Shown: positions 1 to 7,422 of the stretch, in pieces
How the letters are laid out: every line of letters begins with the position of its first letter
Position numbering within the stretch: the stretch's first letter is position 1
Assembly: GCF_958439165.1 (NCBI RefSeq)
Contig: NZ_OY288140.1
Coordinates: forward strand, 1-42,675
Length of the DNA stretch: 42,675 nucleotides
DNA from: an uncultured Hydrogenophaga sp.
GTDB lineage: Bacteria; Pseudomonadota; Gammaproteobacteria; Burkholderiales; Burkholderiaceae_C
Direction: 5' to 3'
The notes under the pieces: model-generated
Told to the model about the DNA's origin: nothing
The model's input: the letters and a program-made list of their open reading frames with translations, nothing else
The model's database searches: none
Program-made: the position numbers and the translations under genes

Positions 1-243
1 GATTTCGGCGCGGATCGGCTCACCGAGTGCCGACTTCACCTGCACCGGGCCCAGTGCCAGCGCAAAGGCGTCTCCCGGGTGGGCGAAAGTCAGGGCCAGG
101 ACGGCCGCAGCGGCCACAGCGTGAAGCCGTACCTTGCCTGTCAGACCTGTGCGAAATGGCGCACCGGGATCCGATGAATGGGGCAATGAACGGGGGTGGA
201 TGCGCACATGGACCTCGACAGGCAAAAAGCTGGAATTGACCAT
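1..243 (-). CDS. fimV: FimV-like protein, N-terminus only (runs off the window)
   Basis: Only the first 81 codons are in the window. After a basic n-region (GKVRLH) comes a hydrophobic stretch rich in Ala, Val and Leu that ends at an AFA-type signal peptidase site. The mature start, LALGPVQVKSALGEPIRAEI, is the hallmark of the FimV N-terminal domain, a periplasmic/inner-membrane hub that supports type IV pilus assembly and twitching. It lies directly downstream of asd, the usual Burkholderiales place. The start is uncertain. The ATG at 243 is the first after an in-frame stop but has no Shine-Dalgarno sequence. A GTG at 207 has GAGG five bases upstream and may be the true start. The C-terminal part cannot be judged. 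Confidence 0.8.
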   Translation of the reverse strand, partial: MVNSSFLPVEVHVRIHPRSLPHSSDPGAPFRTGLTGKVRLHAVAAAAVLALTFAHPGDAFALALGPVQVKSALGEPIRAEI

Positions 244-347
244 AGCATCAACGGATTACGGTGACAAGCTAACAATCCGCTTGAGTTTCCAAGGCCACCG
301 TTCGTCACCAACTGCGTAGAAAATCACGTTGCTGTGACACAACGTAT

Positions 348-373
348 CGCCCCGCCGGAAGGCCGGCAGGGCG
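348..373. terminator. Hairpin between asd and fimV, weak terminator candidate
   Basis: CGCCC-C-GCCGG pairs with CCGGC-A-GGGCG around an AAGG loop, giving ten base pairs with one internal mismatch, just after the asd stop. No T-run follows on the minus strand, so it may be a Rho-assisted pause or an mRNA 3' end rather than a full intrinsic terminator. Confidence 0.4.
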
Positions 374-380
374 GGTGAGA

Positions 381-1511
381 TCAGGCGTCGAGCAGGATGC
401 GCAGCATGCGGCGCAGCGGCTCGGCAGCACCCCACAGCAGCTGGTCGCCGATGGTGAAGGCGCCGACATACTCGGGACCCATCGCGAGCTTGCGGATGCG
501 GCCGACCGGAATGGTCATGGTGCCGGTCACGGCGACCGGGGTGAGGTCGCGCAGGGTCGCTTCACGGGTGTTGGGCACGACCTTCACCCATTCGTTGTCC
601 GCGGCGATCATGGCTTCGATGTCGGCCACCGGCACATCCTTCTTCAGCTTGAACGTCAGTGCCTGCGAGTGGCAGCGCATGGCGCCCACGCGCACGCAGA
701 AGCCGTCCACCGGCACCGCTGCGGTGCCGAAGCCTTCGCCCTGGCCCAGGATCTTGTTGGTTTCGGCCATGCCCTTCCACTCTTCCTTGGACATGCCGTT
801 GCCCAGATCCTTGTCGATCCAGGGGATCAGCGAGCCGCCCAGGGGCACGCCGAAATTGGCCGTCTCGGCCGCCGACAGCGAACGCTGCTTGGCGATCACC
901 TGACGGTCGATCTCCAGAATCGCGCTTTTGGGGTCGTCCAGCAGTGCCTTGACCTCGGCATTCAGGGTGCCGTACTGGGTCAGGAGTTCGCGCATGTGTT
1001 GCGCGCCGCCGCCGGAAGCAGCCTGGTAGGTCTGGGTGGACATCCATTCCACCAGGCCGGCCTTGTACAGGGCGCCCACGCCCATGAGCATGCAGCTCAC
1101 GGTGCAGTTGCCGCCCACCCAGTTGCGGCCACCGCTGGCCAGCGACTTCTGGATGACCGGCATGTTGACCGGGTCCAGGATGATGACCGCGTCGTCCTTC
1201 ATGCGCAGGGTGGAAGCGGCGTCGATCCAGTGGCCGGTCCAGCCGGCAGCGCGCAGCTTCGGGAACACCTCGGTGGTGTAGTCGCCGCCCTGGGCCGTGA
1301 TGACGATGTCGCAGCGCTTGAGCGCCTCGATGTCGAAGGCGTCCTGGAGACGGGTTTCGTTGCGCGCCATGGCCGGGGCAGCGCCGCCGGCGTTGGAGGT
1401 CGAGAAGAACAGGGGTTCGATGAGATCGAAATCCTTCTCCGCCACCATGCGGTCCATCAGCACGGAGCCGACCATGCCCCGCCAACCCACAAGTCCAACC
1501 AGTTTCGTCAT
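381..1511 (-). CDS. asd: Aspartate-semialdehyde dehydrogenase
   Basis: This 376-residue enzyme reduces 4-aspartyl phosphate to aspartate semialdehyde with NADPH, the branch point to lysine/diaminopimelate, threonine and methionine. The N-terminal Rossmann motif is GLVGWRGMVGSVL. The catalytic cysteine is Cys136 in GGNCTVSC, and the conserved C-terminal domain His is in AMRCHSQ near residue 279. Length matches the long gammaproteobacterial/betaproteobacterial Asd type. It follows leuB by 88 bases on the same strand and may be read from the leu promoter. The ATG start gives the canonical MTKLVGLVGWRG N-terminus. Confidence 0.97.
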   Translation of the reverse strand: MTKLVGLVGWRGMVGSVLMDRMVAEKDFDLIEPLFFSTSNAGGAAPAMARNETRLQDAFDIEALKRCDIVITAQGGDYTTEVFPKLRAAGWTGHWIDAASTLRMKDDAVIILDPVNMPVIQKSLASGGRNWVGGNCTVSCMLMGVGALYKAGLVEWMSTQTYQAASGGGAQHMRELLTQYGTLNAEVKALLDDPKSAILEIDRQVIAKQRSLSAAETANFGVPLGGSLIPWIDKDLGNGMSKEEWKGMAETNKILGQGEGFGTAAVPVDGFCVRVGAMRCHSQALTFKLKKDVPVADIEAMIAADNEWVKVVPNTREATLRDLTPVAVTGTMTIPVGRIRKLAMGPEYVGAFTIGDQLLWGAAEPLRRMLRILLDA

Positions 1512-1599
1512 GACATTGCCCTTTGTGAAAAGTTGAGAAAACCTCTTCGATCCGCCCGGCTCGTCGTGCCGGGGGAGGGCGTGACGAACCGGAGCTGGA

Positions 1600-2688
1600 T
1601 CAGCCCTTGGTAATGGTTTTGGTGATGGCCGTCACCACCGCGTCACCCATTTCACGGGTGCCGACTTTGGTGGTGCCTTCCGACCAGATGTCCACCGTGC
1701 GCAGCCCGGAGGCCAGCACGGAAGCCACCGCAGCCTCGATACGGGCAGCGGCGTCGGCCTGGTTGAGGGAGAAGCGGAGCATCATGGCAGCGGACAGGAT
1801 TGTAGCCAGCGGGTTTGCAATACCCTTACCGGCAATGTCCGGCGCGCTGCCGTGGCTGGGCTCGTACAGACCCTGGTTCTTGGTGTTCAGCGAGGCCGAC
1901 GGCAGCATGCCGATCGAGCCGGTGAGCATGGAAGCCTCGTCGGACAGGATGTCGCCGAACATGTTGCCGGTCACCACCACGTCGAACTTCTTGGGCGCGC
2001 GCACCAGCTGCATGGCGGCGTTGTCCACATACATGTGCTCCAGTTCCACGTCGGGGTACTGGGCATGGACCTCGGTGACCACGTCCTTCCAGAACTGGAA
2101 GGTTTCCAGCACGTTGGCCTTGTCGACGCTGGTGACCTTCCTGCTGCGCTTGCGGGCGGCCTGGAAGGCCACGTGGGCGATCCGCTCGATCTCCGGCTTG
2201 CTGTAGCGCATGGTGTCGAAGGCTTCCTCGGCGCCGGGGAAGTGGCCGTCGACCGCAGTGCGGCGGCCCCGGGGCTGGCCGAAATAGATGTCGCCGGTGA
2301 GCTCGCGGATGATGAGGATGTCCAGGCCGGCGATCACCTCGGGCTTCAGGCTGGAGGCACCCACCAGTTCCGGGTAGCAGATGGCCGGACGGAAGTTGGC
2401 GAACAGGCCCATGTGCTTGCGCAGGCCCAGGATGGCCTGTTCGGGGCGCAGCGGCCGGTCGAGCTTGTCGTACTTCCAGTCGCCCACGGCGCCGAAGAGC
2501 ACGGCGTCCGACTGCATGGCCAGCTTCAGGGTCGATTCGGGCAGGGGATGGCCGTGGGCCTCGTAGGCGGCGCCGCCCACCAGGGCGGTTTCCATCTCGA
2601 ACGGCAGGTCGAGGGCCTCGAGCACCTTGACCGCCTCGGCCACGATTTCGGTGCCGATGCCGTCACCCGGAAGAACTGCGATTTTCAT
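1600..2688 (-). CDS. leuB: 3-Isopropylmalate dehydrogenase
   Basis: LeuB oxidatively decarboxylates 3-isopropylmalate to 2-oxoisocaproate with NAD, the third dedicated step of leucine synthesis. Its 362 residues are full length. The N-terminus (AVLPGDGIGTEI) and the C-terminal NAD loop (EPSHGSAPDIAGKGIANP) are both intact, as is the substrate/metal region YVDNAAMQLV. The start codon at 2688 lies 22 bases after the leuD stop, so it is part of the leuC-entericidin-leuD-leuB unit. Confidence 0.97.
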   Translation of the reverse strand: MKIAVLPGDGIGTEIVAEAVKVLEALDLPFEMETALVGGAAYEAHGHPLPESTLKLAMQSDAVLFGAVGDWKYDKLDRPLRPEQAILGLRKHMGLFANFRPAICYPELVGASSLKPEVIAGLDILIIRELTGDIYFGQPRGRRTAVDGHFPGAEEAFDTMRYSKPEIERIAHVAFQAARKRSRKVTSVDKANVLETFQFWKDVVTEVHAQYPDVELEHMYVDNAAMQLVRAPKKFDVVVTGNMFGDILSDEASMLTGSIGMLPSASLNTKNQGLYEPSHGSAPDIAGKGIANPLATILSAAMMLRFSLNQADAAARIEAAVASVLASGLRTVDIWSEGTTKVGTREMGDAVVTAITKTITKG

Positions 2689-2710
2689 GTTGCTGTGTGG
2701 TGGTGCCGGC

Positions 2711-3364
2711 TCACTGACCGACCATGGTGTGGGCCAGCCAGGGCTTGGTGGCCAGGCGCTGCGCCTCGTAGGCGGCGATCTTGTCCTTGTGCCGCAGGGT
2801 CAGGCCGATGTCGTCCAGCCCGTTGAGCAGGCAGTACTTGCGGAACGGCTGCACCTCGAACGGGATTTCCTCGCCCTGGGGCTTCACGACCACCTGGCGC
2901 TCCAGGTCGATGGTCAGCTCGTAGCCGGGAAATGCCGCCACCTCGTCGAACAGGCGGGCCACGGTGGCTTCGGGCAGCACGATGGGCAGCAGGCCGTTCT
3001 TGAAGCAGTTGTTGAAGAAGATGTCGGCAAAGCTGGGTGCAATCAGTGCCCGGAAACCGAACTGCTCGATCGCCCACGGGGCGTGCTCGCGGCTGGACCC
3101 GCAGCCGAAGTTCTGCCGCGCCAGCAGGACGGACGCGCCGGCATAACGGGGCTGGTTCAGCACGAAGTCGGGGTTGGGCTTGCGACCGGCCGGGTCCTGT
3201 CCCGGTTCGCCCTTGTCGAGGTAACGCCACTCGTCAAACAGGTTCGGGCCGAAGCCGGTCTTGCGGATCGACTTCAGGAACTGCTTGGGAATGATGGCGT
3301 CGGTGTCGACGTTGTCCCGGTCCATGGGGGCCACGAGCCCCTTGTGCAACTGAAAGGCTCTCAT
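2711..3364 (-). CDS. leuD: 3-Isopropylmalate dehydratase, small subunit
   Basis: This 217-residue small subunit partners LeuC in isomerising 2- to 3-isopropylmalate. It has the swivelling aconitase domain-4 fold with the motifs DRDNVDTDAIIPKQFL and FGCGSSREHAPWA. The start was chosen at 3364 because MRAFQLHKGLVAP is the family's N-terminus and because this ATG overlaps the stop of the upstream entericidin gene (TGATG), which implies translational coupling. Confidence 0.96.
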   Translation of the reverse strand: MRAFQLHKGLVAPMDRDNVDTDAIIPKQFLKSIRKTGFGPNLFDEWRYLDKGEPGQDPAGRKPNPDFVLNQPRYAGASVLLARQNFGCGSSREHAPWAIEQFGFRALIAPSFADIFFNNCFKNGLLPIVLPEATVARLFDEVAAFPGYELTIDLERQVVVKPQGEEIPFEVQPFRKYCLLNGLDDIGLTLRHKDKIAAYEAQRLATKPWLAHTMVGQ

Positions 3365-3492
3365 CACTTCTTGGCGGCGCCTTCCAGCACCTGCCCGCCC
3401 TTCTGGATGTCCTGGCCCAGGCCCTGGACGGTGTTGCAGCCAGCCAGCGCGACAACGGCGGCGGCGAGGATCAGGGTGGCGATCGATTTCAT
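3364..3492 (-). CDS. Entericidin A/B family small lipoprotein
   Basis: This is a 42-residue lipoprotein precursor. A short basic start (MKS) leads into the hydrophobic ILAAAVVALAGC lipobox, with Cys19 as the lipidated residue, and a short tail NTVQGLGQDIQKGGQVLEGAAKK. The tail pattern (N-T-V-x-G-hydrophobic-G-x-D-I-x-x-x-G) is that of the EcnA/EcnB entericidin family. In E. coli EcnA and EcnB form an antidote/toxin lipoprotein pair; only one member is seen here. It sits inside the leucine operon, eleven bases after leuC and overlapping the leuD start by one base. A role in the operon is not evident. The linkage itself is common in Burkholderiales. Confidence 0.88.
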   Translation of the reverse strand: MKSIATLILAAAVVALAGCNTVQGLGQDIQKGGQVLEGAAKK

Positions 3493-3503
3493 GGACTTTC
3501 CTT

Positions 3504-4925
3504 TCAGGCAAATTGACGGACGTCGACGAAGTGGCCATGCACGGCGGCTGCCGCGGCCATGGCGGGAGAAACCAGATGCGTGCGGCCGCCAGCACCCTGG
3601 CGTCCTTCGAAGTTGCGGTTGCTGGTGGAGGCGCAGCGCTCGCCGGGTTCCAGACGGTCGGCGTTCATGGCCAGGCACATGCTGCAGCCCGGTTCGCGCC
3701 ATTCAAAGCCCGCGGCCTGGAAGATCTCGTGCAGGCCTTCCCGCTCGGCCTGGGCCTTCACCAGACCGGAGCCGGGCACCACCATGGCCAGCTTGACGTT
3801 GCGTGCCACCTTGCGGCCGAGCTTCTTGATCACGGCGGCGGCTTCGCGCATGTCCTCGATGCGGCTGTTGGTGCAGGAGCCGATGAACACCTTGTCGACA
3901 AAGATGTCGTCCAGGCGCTTGCCGGGTTCCAGTGCCATGTAGGTCAGGGCCCGCTCGATGGCGCCGCGTTTGACGGCGTCCTTTTCCTTGTCGGGGTCCG
4001 GCACCAGGCCGTCGATGCCCAGCACCATTTCGGGCGAGGTGCCCCAGGTCACCTGCGGCAGGATCTGCGTGGCATCGAGCTCGATCACGGTGTCGAACTT
4101 CGCGTCGGCGTCGGAGTGCAGCGTCTTCCAGTAGGCCACGGCATGGTCCCACTCGACGCCTGCCGGCGCCAACGGGCGACCCTTGACGTACTCGATGGTC
4201 TTGTCGTCCACGGCCACCAGGCCGGCGCGTGCACCGGCCTCGATGGCCATGTTGCACACGGTCATGCGGCCTTCGATGCTGAGCGAACGGATGGCCGAGC
4301 CACCGAACTCGATGGTGTAGCCGGTGCCGCCGGCGGTGCCGATGCGGCCGATGATGGCCAGCACCACGTCCTTGGCGGTGACGCCGCGGGACAGCTGACC
4401 GTCGACGCGGATCAGCATGTTCTTGGCCTTCTTGGCCAGCAGCGTCTGGGTGGCCAGCACATGCTCGACCTCGCTGGTGCCGATGCCGTGGGCCAGCGCG
4501 CCGAATGCGCCGTGGGTGCTGGTGTGGGAGTCACCGCAGACCACCGTCATGCCGGGCAGGGTGGCGCCGTTCTCCGGGCCGATCACATGCACGATGCCCT
4601 GGCGCTTGGACATGAACGGGAAGAAGGCAGCCGCACCGAACTCGGCGATGTTGCTGTCCAGCGTGGTGATCTGTTCCTTGCTGATCGGATCGGCGATGCC
4701 GTCGTAGCCATGTTCCCAGCCGGTGGTGGGGGTGTTGTGGTCGGCCGTGGCCACCACCGAACTCACCCGCCAGACCTTGCGACCGGTCTGACGCAGGCCT
4801 TCGAACGCCTGCGGGCTGGTCACTTCATGGACCAGGTGGCGGTCGATGTAGAGGACGGCGGTGCCGTCTTCTTCGGTATGGACGACGTGTTCGTCCCAGA
4901 TCTTGTCGTAGAGCGTGCGTCCCAT
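3504..4925 (-). CDS. leuC: 3-Isopropylmalate dehydratase, large subunit
   Basis: This is the catalytic large subunit of isopropylmalate isomerase, an aconitase-family [4Fe-4S] enzyme. The cluster cysteines are in FIGSCTNSRIED and EPGCSMCLAMN, and VVCGDSHTSTHGAFG is the conserved substrate-region motif. With the start at 4925 (MGRTLYDKIWDEHVV, the standard N-terminus) it has 473 residues. An ATG at 4952 would add nine residues, but the likely -10 element at 4966-4971 would then leave a leader of only about seven bases, so I prefer 4925. It is the first gene of the leu unit. Confidence 0.95.
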   Translation of the reverse strand: MGRTLYDKIWDEHVVHTEEDGTAVLYIDRHLVHEVTSPQAFEGLRQTGRKVWRVSSVVATADHNTPTTGWEHGYDGIADPISKEQITTLDSNIAEFGAAAFFPFMSKRQGIVHVIGPENGATLPGMTVVCGDSHTSTHGAFGALAHGIGTSEVEHVLATQTLLAKKAKNMLIRVDGQLSRGVTAKDVVLAIIGRIGTAGGTGYTIEFGGSAIRSLSIEGRMTVCNMAIEAGARAGLVAVDDKTIEYVKGRPLAPAGVEWDHAVAYWKTLHSDADAKFDTVIELDATQILPQVTWGTSPEMVLGIDGLVPDPDKEKDAVKRGAIERALTYMALEPGKRLDDIFVDKVFIGSCTNSRIEDMREAAAVIKKLGRKVARNVKLAMVVPGSGLVKAQAEREGLHEIFQAAGFEWREPGCSMCLAMNADRLEPGERCASTSNRNFEGRQGAGGRTHLVSPAMAAAAAVHGHFVDVRQFA

Positions 4926-4965
4926 GGCTTTCTGGTGGGTGAGCTGCCGCATGGCGGAGCCGACG

Positions 4966-4971
4966 ATTTTA
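4966..4971 (-). promoter_or_regulatory. Candidate -10 element for leuC
   Basis: TAAAAT on the minus strand, an AT-rich hexamer in a GC-rich gap, lies 41 bases before the chosen leuC start and just after the gltA terminator. No convincing -35 is visible at 16-18 bases, so the call rests on the hexamer and its position. Confidence 0.35.
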
Positions 4972-4989
4972 CGGGGTCTGACGCAACAA

Positions 4990-5019
4990 CGCCCGCCTCA
5001 CCCCAAGGTGCGGCGGGCG
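4990..5019 (-). terminator. Intrinsic terminator after gltA
   Basis: CGCCCGCC pairs with GGCGGGCG, and inside it CACC pairs with GGTG around a CCAA loop. On the minus strand the stem is followed by GTTGTTGCGT, moderately T-rich. It separates the sdh-gltA transcript from leuC. Confidence 0.7.
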
Positions 5020-5048
5020 CCGTCACCGGCCTGGCGGCCGATGCTGGG

Positions 5049-6356
5049 TCACTTCAGGGCAGCGGCCACGTCACGGCGCGGCGACCCGGTGAACAGCTGG
5101 CGCGGACGGCCGATCTTGTACTCGGGGTCGCTGATCATCTCGTTGAGCTGGGCGATCCAGCCCACGGTGCGGGCCAGCGCGAAGATGCCGGTGAACAGGT
5201 TCACCGGGATGCCGATGGCGCGCTGCACGATGCCGGAGTAGAAGTCCACGTTCGGGTAGAGCTTGCGCGAGACGAAGTACTCGTCTTCCAGGGCAATCTT
5301 CTCGAGTTCCTTGGCCAGCTTGAACAAAGGATCGTTCTCGAGGCCGAGCTCCTTGAGCACCTCGTTGCAGGTTTCCTGCATGAGCTTGGCACGCGGGTCG
5401 TAGTTCTTGTAGACGCGGTGGCCGAAACCCATCAGCTTGACGCCGGAGTTCTTGTCCTTGACCTGGTTCATGAATTCGCCGACCTTGGCGATGCCGCCGC
5501 TGCGCTGGATGTCTTCCAGCATGTTCAGGCAGGCCTCGTTGGCGCCGCCGTGGGCCGGACCCCACAGGCAGGCCACGCCGGCGGCGATGGCGGCGAACGG
5601 GTTGGTGCCCGACGAACCGCACAGGCGCACGGTGGAAGTGGAGGCGTTCTGCTCGTGGTCGGCGTGCAGGATGAAGATGCGGTCCAGGGCGCGCTCGAGC
5701 ACCGGGTTGACCTGGTATTCCTCGCAGGGGGTGCCGAACATCATGCGCAGGAAGTTGCCGGCGTAGCTCAGGTTGTTCTGCGGGTACATGTAGGGCTGCC
5801 CGATGCCGTACTTGTAGGACATGGCGACCAGGGTCGGCATCTTGGCGATCAGGCGGATCGCTGCAATGCGGCGGTGCTCGGGGTTATTGATGTCGGTGCT
5901 GTCGTGATAGAAGGCCGACAGCGCGCCGACCAGGCCGGTCAGCACGGCCATGGGGTGGGCGTCACGGCGGAAGCCGCGCAGGAAGAACTGCATCTGCTCG
6001 TTGACCATGGTGTGGTTGGTCACGAGCTTGTGGAAGTCGGTGCGTTCCTGCTGGTCAGGCAGCTCGCCGTTGAGCAGCAGGAAGCAGGTGTCCAGGTAGT
6101 CGCAGTGGGTGGCCAGCTGCTCGATGGGGTAGCCGCGGTACAGCAGCTCGCCCTTGTCGCCGTCGATGTAGGTGATGGCCGACTGGCACGACGCGGTGGA
6201 GAGGAAACCCGGGTCGTAGGTGAACATGCCCGTCTGTGCATACAGCTTCCGGATGTCGATCACGTCCGGACCGATGCTGCCGCCGTACACCGGCAGTTCG
6301 ACGCTCGGGCTTCCGTTGGAGAACGACAGGGTGGCTTTGTTGTCGACGGGTTTCAT
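5049..6356 (-). CDS. gltA: Citrate synthase (type II, hexameric class)
   Basis: GltA condenses acetyl-CoA and oxaloacetate to citrate, the entry step of the TCA cycle. At 435 residues it has the bacterial type II length. The catalytic residues can be read: His in WGPAHGGANEA, His in GFGHRVYKNYDPR and Asp in LYPNVDFYSG. The start at 6356 (MKPVDNKATLSF) is preceded by GAGGAAA at good spacing; a longer in-frame extension upstream is not needed. It follows sdhE by 19 bases and is the last gene of the sdhCDAB-sdhE-gltA unit. Confidence 0.97.
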   Translation of the reverse strand: MKPVDNKATLSFSNGSPSVELPVYGGSIGPDVIDIRKLYAQTGMFTYDPGFLSTASCQSAITYIDGDKGELLYRGYPIEQLATHCDYLDTCFLLLNGELPDQQERTDFHKLVTNHTMVNEQMQFFLRGFRRDAHPMAVLTGLVGALSAFYHDSTDINNPEHRRIAAIRLIAKMPTLVAMSYKYGIGQPYMYPQNNLSYAGNFLRMMFGTPCEEYQVNPVLERALDRIFILHADHEQNASTSTVRLCGSSGTNPFAAIAAGVACLWGPAHGGANEACLNMLEDIQRSGGIAKVGEFMNQVKDKNSGVKLMGFGHRVYKNYDPRAKLMQETCNEVLKELGLENDPLFKLAKELEKIALEDEYFVSRKLYPNVDFYSGIVQRAIGIPVNLFTGIFALARTVGWIAQLNEMISDPEYKIGRPRQLFTGSPRRDVAAALK

Positions 6357-6375
6357 TCGGTGTTTCCTCAGGTGG

Positions 6376-6690
6376 TCAATGAACGGTGGGCCCTGCTGCA
6401 CGCAGCAAGCCGAGCAACCGGACGACATCGTCCTGGGCCAGCTGGCCCTCCGGTGTTCGGCGTCCGAGCAGCAGATCGAGCAGATCGTTGTCGGACAGGT
6501 CCATCAGCAGGCCCATCGCCTCGGCCTGACGCACCGTCAGGGTCGAAGCATGGCGGGCGAAAAAACGCTCGATGAACAGGTCGTTCTCGAGCAGTCCACG
6601 GCGGCACCGCCAGCGCAGCTTGCTCAGGGCGCGCTCGTCGAGCAGGACATCGTCGACGGAAGGGGTGCTGGTCATGGTGGAGCAGGGCAT
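6376..6690 (-). CDS. sdhE: SdhE, succinate dehydrogenase flavinylation factor
   Basis: This 104-residue protein is a CptB/YgfY/SdhE family member that promotes covalent FAD attachment to SdhA. The signature RGxxE is present in RCRRGLLENDLF, followed by the helical region FARHASTLTVRQAEAMGLLMDLSDNDLLDLL. The start at 6690 is preceded by GAGG at eight bases. An internal ATG at 6675 (MTSTPSVDD) is an alternative but has no Shine-Dalgarno sequence. The gene lies ten bases after sdhB, matching its function. Confidence 0.92.
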   Translation of the reverse strand: MPCSTMTSTPSVDDVLLDERALSKLRWRCRRGLLENDLFIERFFARHASTLTVRQAEAMGLLMDLSDNDLLDLLLGRRTPEGQLAQDDVVRLLGLLRAAGPTVH

Positions 6691-6700
6691 GTGTCCGGCC

Positions 6701-7402
6701 TCAGACCGAACGCATCACCATCATTTCCTTGATCTTGCCGATGGCCTTGGTCGGGTTCAGACCCTTCGGGCACACGTCGACGCAGTTCATGATGGTGTGG
6801 CAGCGGAAGAGGCGGTACGGGTCTTCCAGGTTGTCCAGGCGTTCAGCGGTGCCCTGGTCGCGGCTGTCGGCGATGAACCGGTAGGCCTGCAGCAGGCCGG
6901 CGGGGCCGACGAACTTGTCCGGGTTCCACCAGAAGCTCGGGCAGCTGGTGGAGCAGCTGGCGCACAGGATGCACTCGTACAGGCCGTTGAGCTCTTCGCG
7001 CTCTTCGGGGGACTGCAGGCGCTCCTTCTCGGGCGGCGTGGTGTCGTTGATCAGGTACGGCTTGATGCTGTTGTACTGCTTGAAGAACAGCGTCATGTCG
7101 ACGATCAGGTCGCGCACCACCGGCAGGCCGGGCAGGGGCTTGAGCGTGATCACGCCGGGCAGCGTGTTCATGTTGGTCAGGCAGGCCAGGCCGTTCTTGC
7201 CGTTGATGTTCATGGCGTCCGAGCCGCACACGCCTTCGCGGCACGAGCGGCGGAACGAGATCGACGGATCCAGTGCCTTGAGCTTCATCAGGGCGTCGAG
7301 CAGCATGCGCTCGTTGCCGTCGAGCTCGACCTCGATGGTCTGCATGTAAGGCTTGGCGTCCTTCTCGGGGTCGTAGCGGTAGATCTTGAAGGTGCGTTTC
7401 AT
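6701..7402 (-). CDS. sdhB: Succinate dehydrogenase iron-sulfur subunit
   Basis: SdhB passes electrons from the SdhA flavin to the membrane quinone site. The 233 residues carry all three cluster motifs: [2Fe-2S] in CREGVCGSDAMNINGKNGLAC, [4Fe-4S] in CILCASCSTSCP and [3Fe-4S] in CHTIMNCVDVCPKG. The start at 7402 gives the family N-terminus MKRTFKIYRYDPEKDAKP and lies 20 bases after the sdhA stop. Confidence 0.97.
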   Translation of the reverse strand: MKRTFKIYRYDPEKDAKPYMQTIEVELDGNERMLLDALMKLKALDPSISFRRSCREGVCGSDAMNINGKNGLACLTNMNTLPGVITLKPLPGLPVVRDLIVDMTLFFKQYNSIKPYLINDTTPPEKERLQSPEEREELNGLYECILCASCSTSCPSFWWNPDKFVGPAGLLQAYRFIADSRDQGTAERLDNLEDPYRLFRCHTIMNCVDVCPKGLNPTKAIGKIKEMMVMRSV

Positions 7403-7422
7403 GTCGTTGCTCCGGTACGTGA

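Noticed and set aside
3513..6575. Very long plus-strand open frame (1020 codons) opposite leuC and gltA
   Set aside because: It is antisense to two clear enzymes, is rich in His, Ala, Gly and Arg as mirror frames of GC-rich genes are, and has no recognisable motif.
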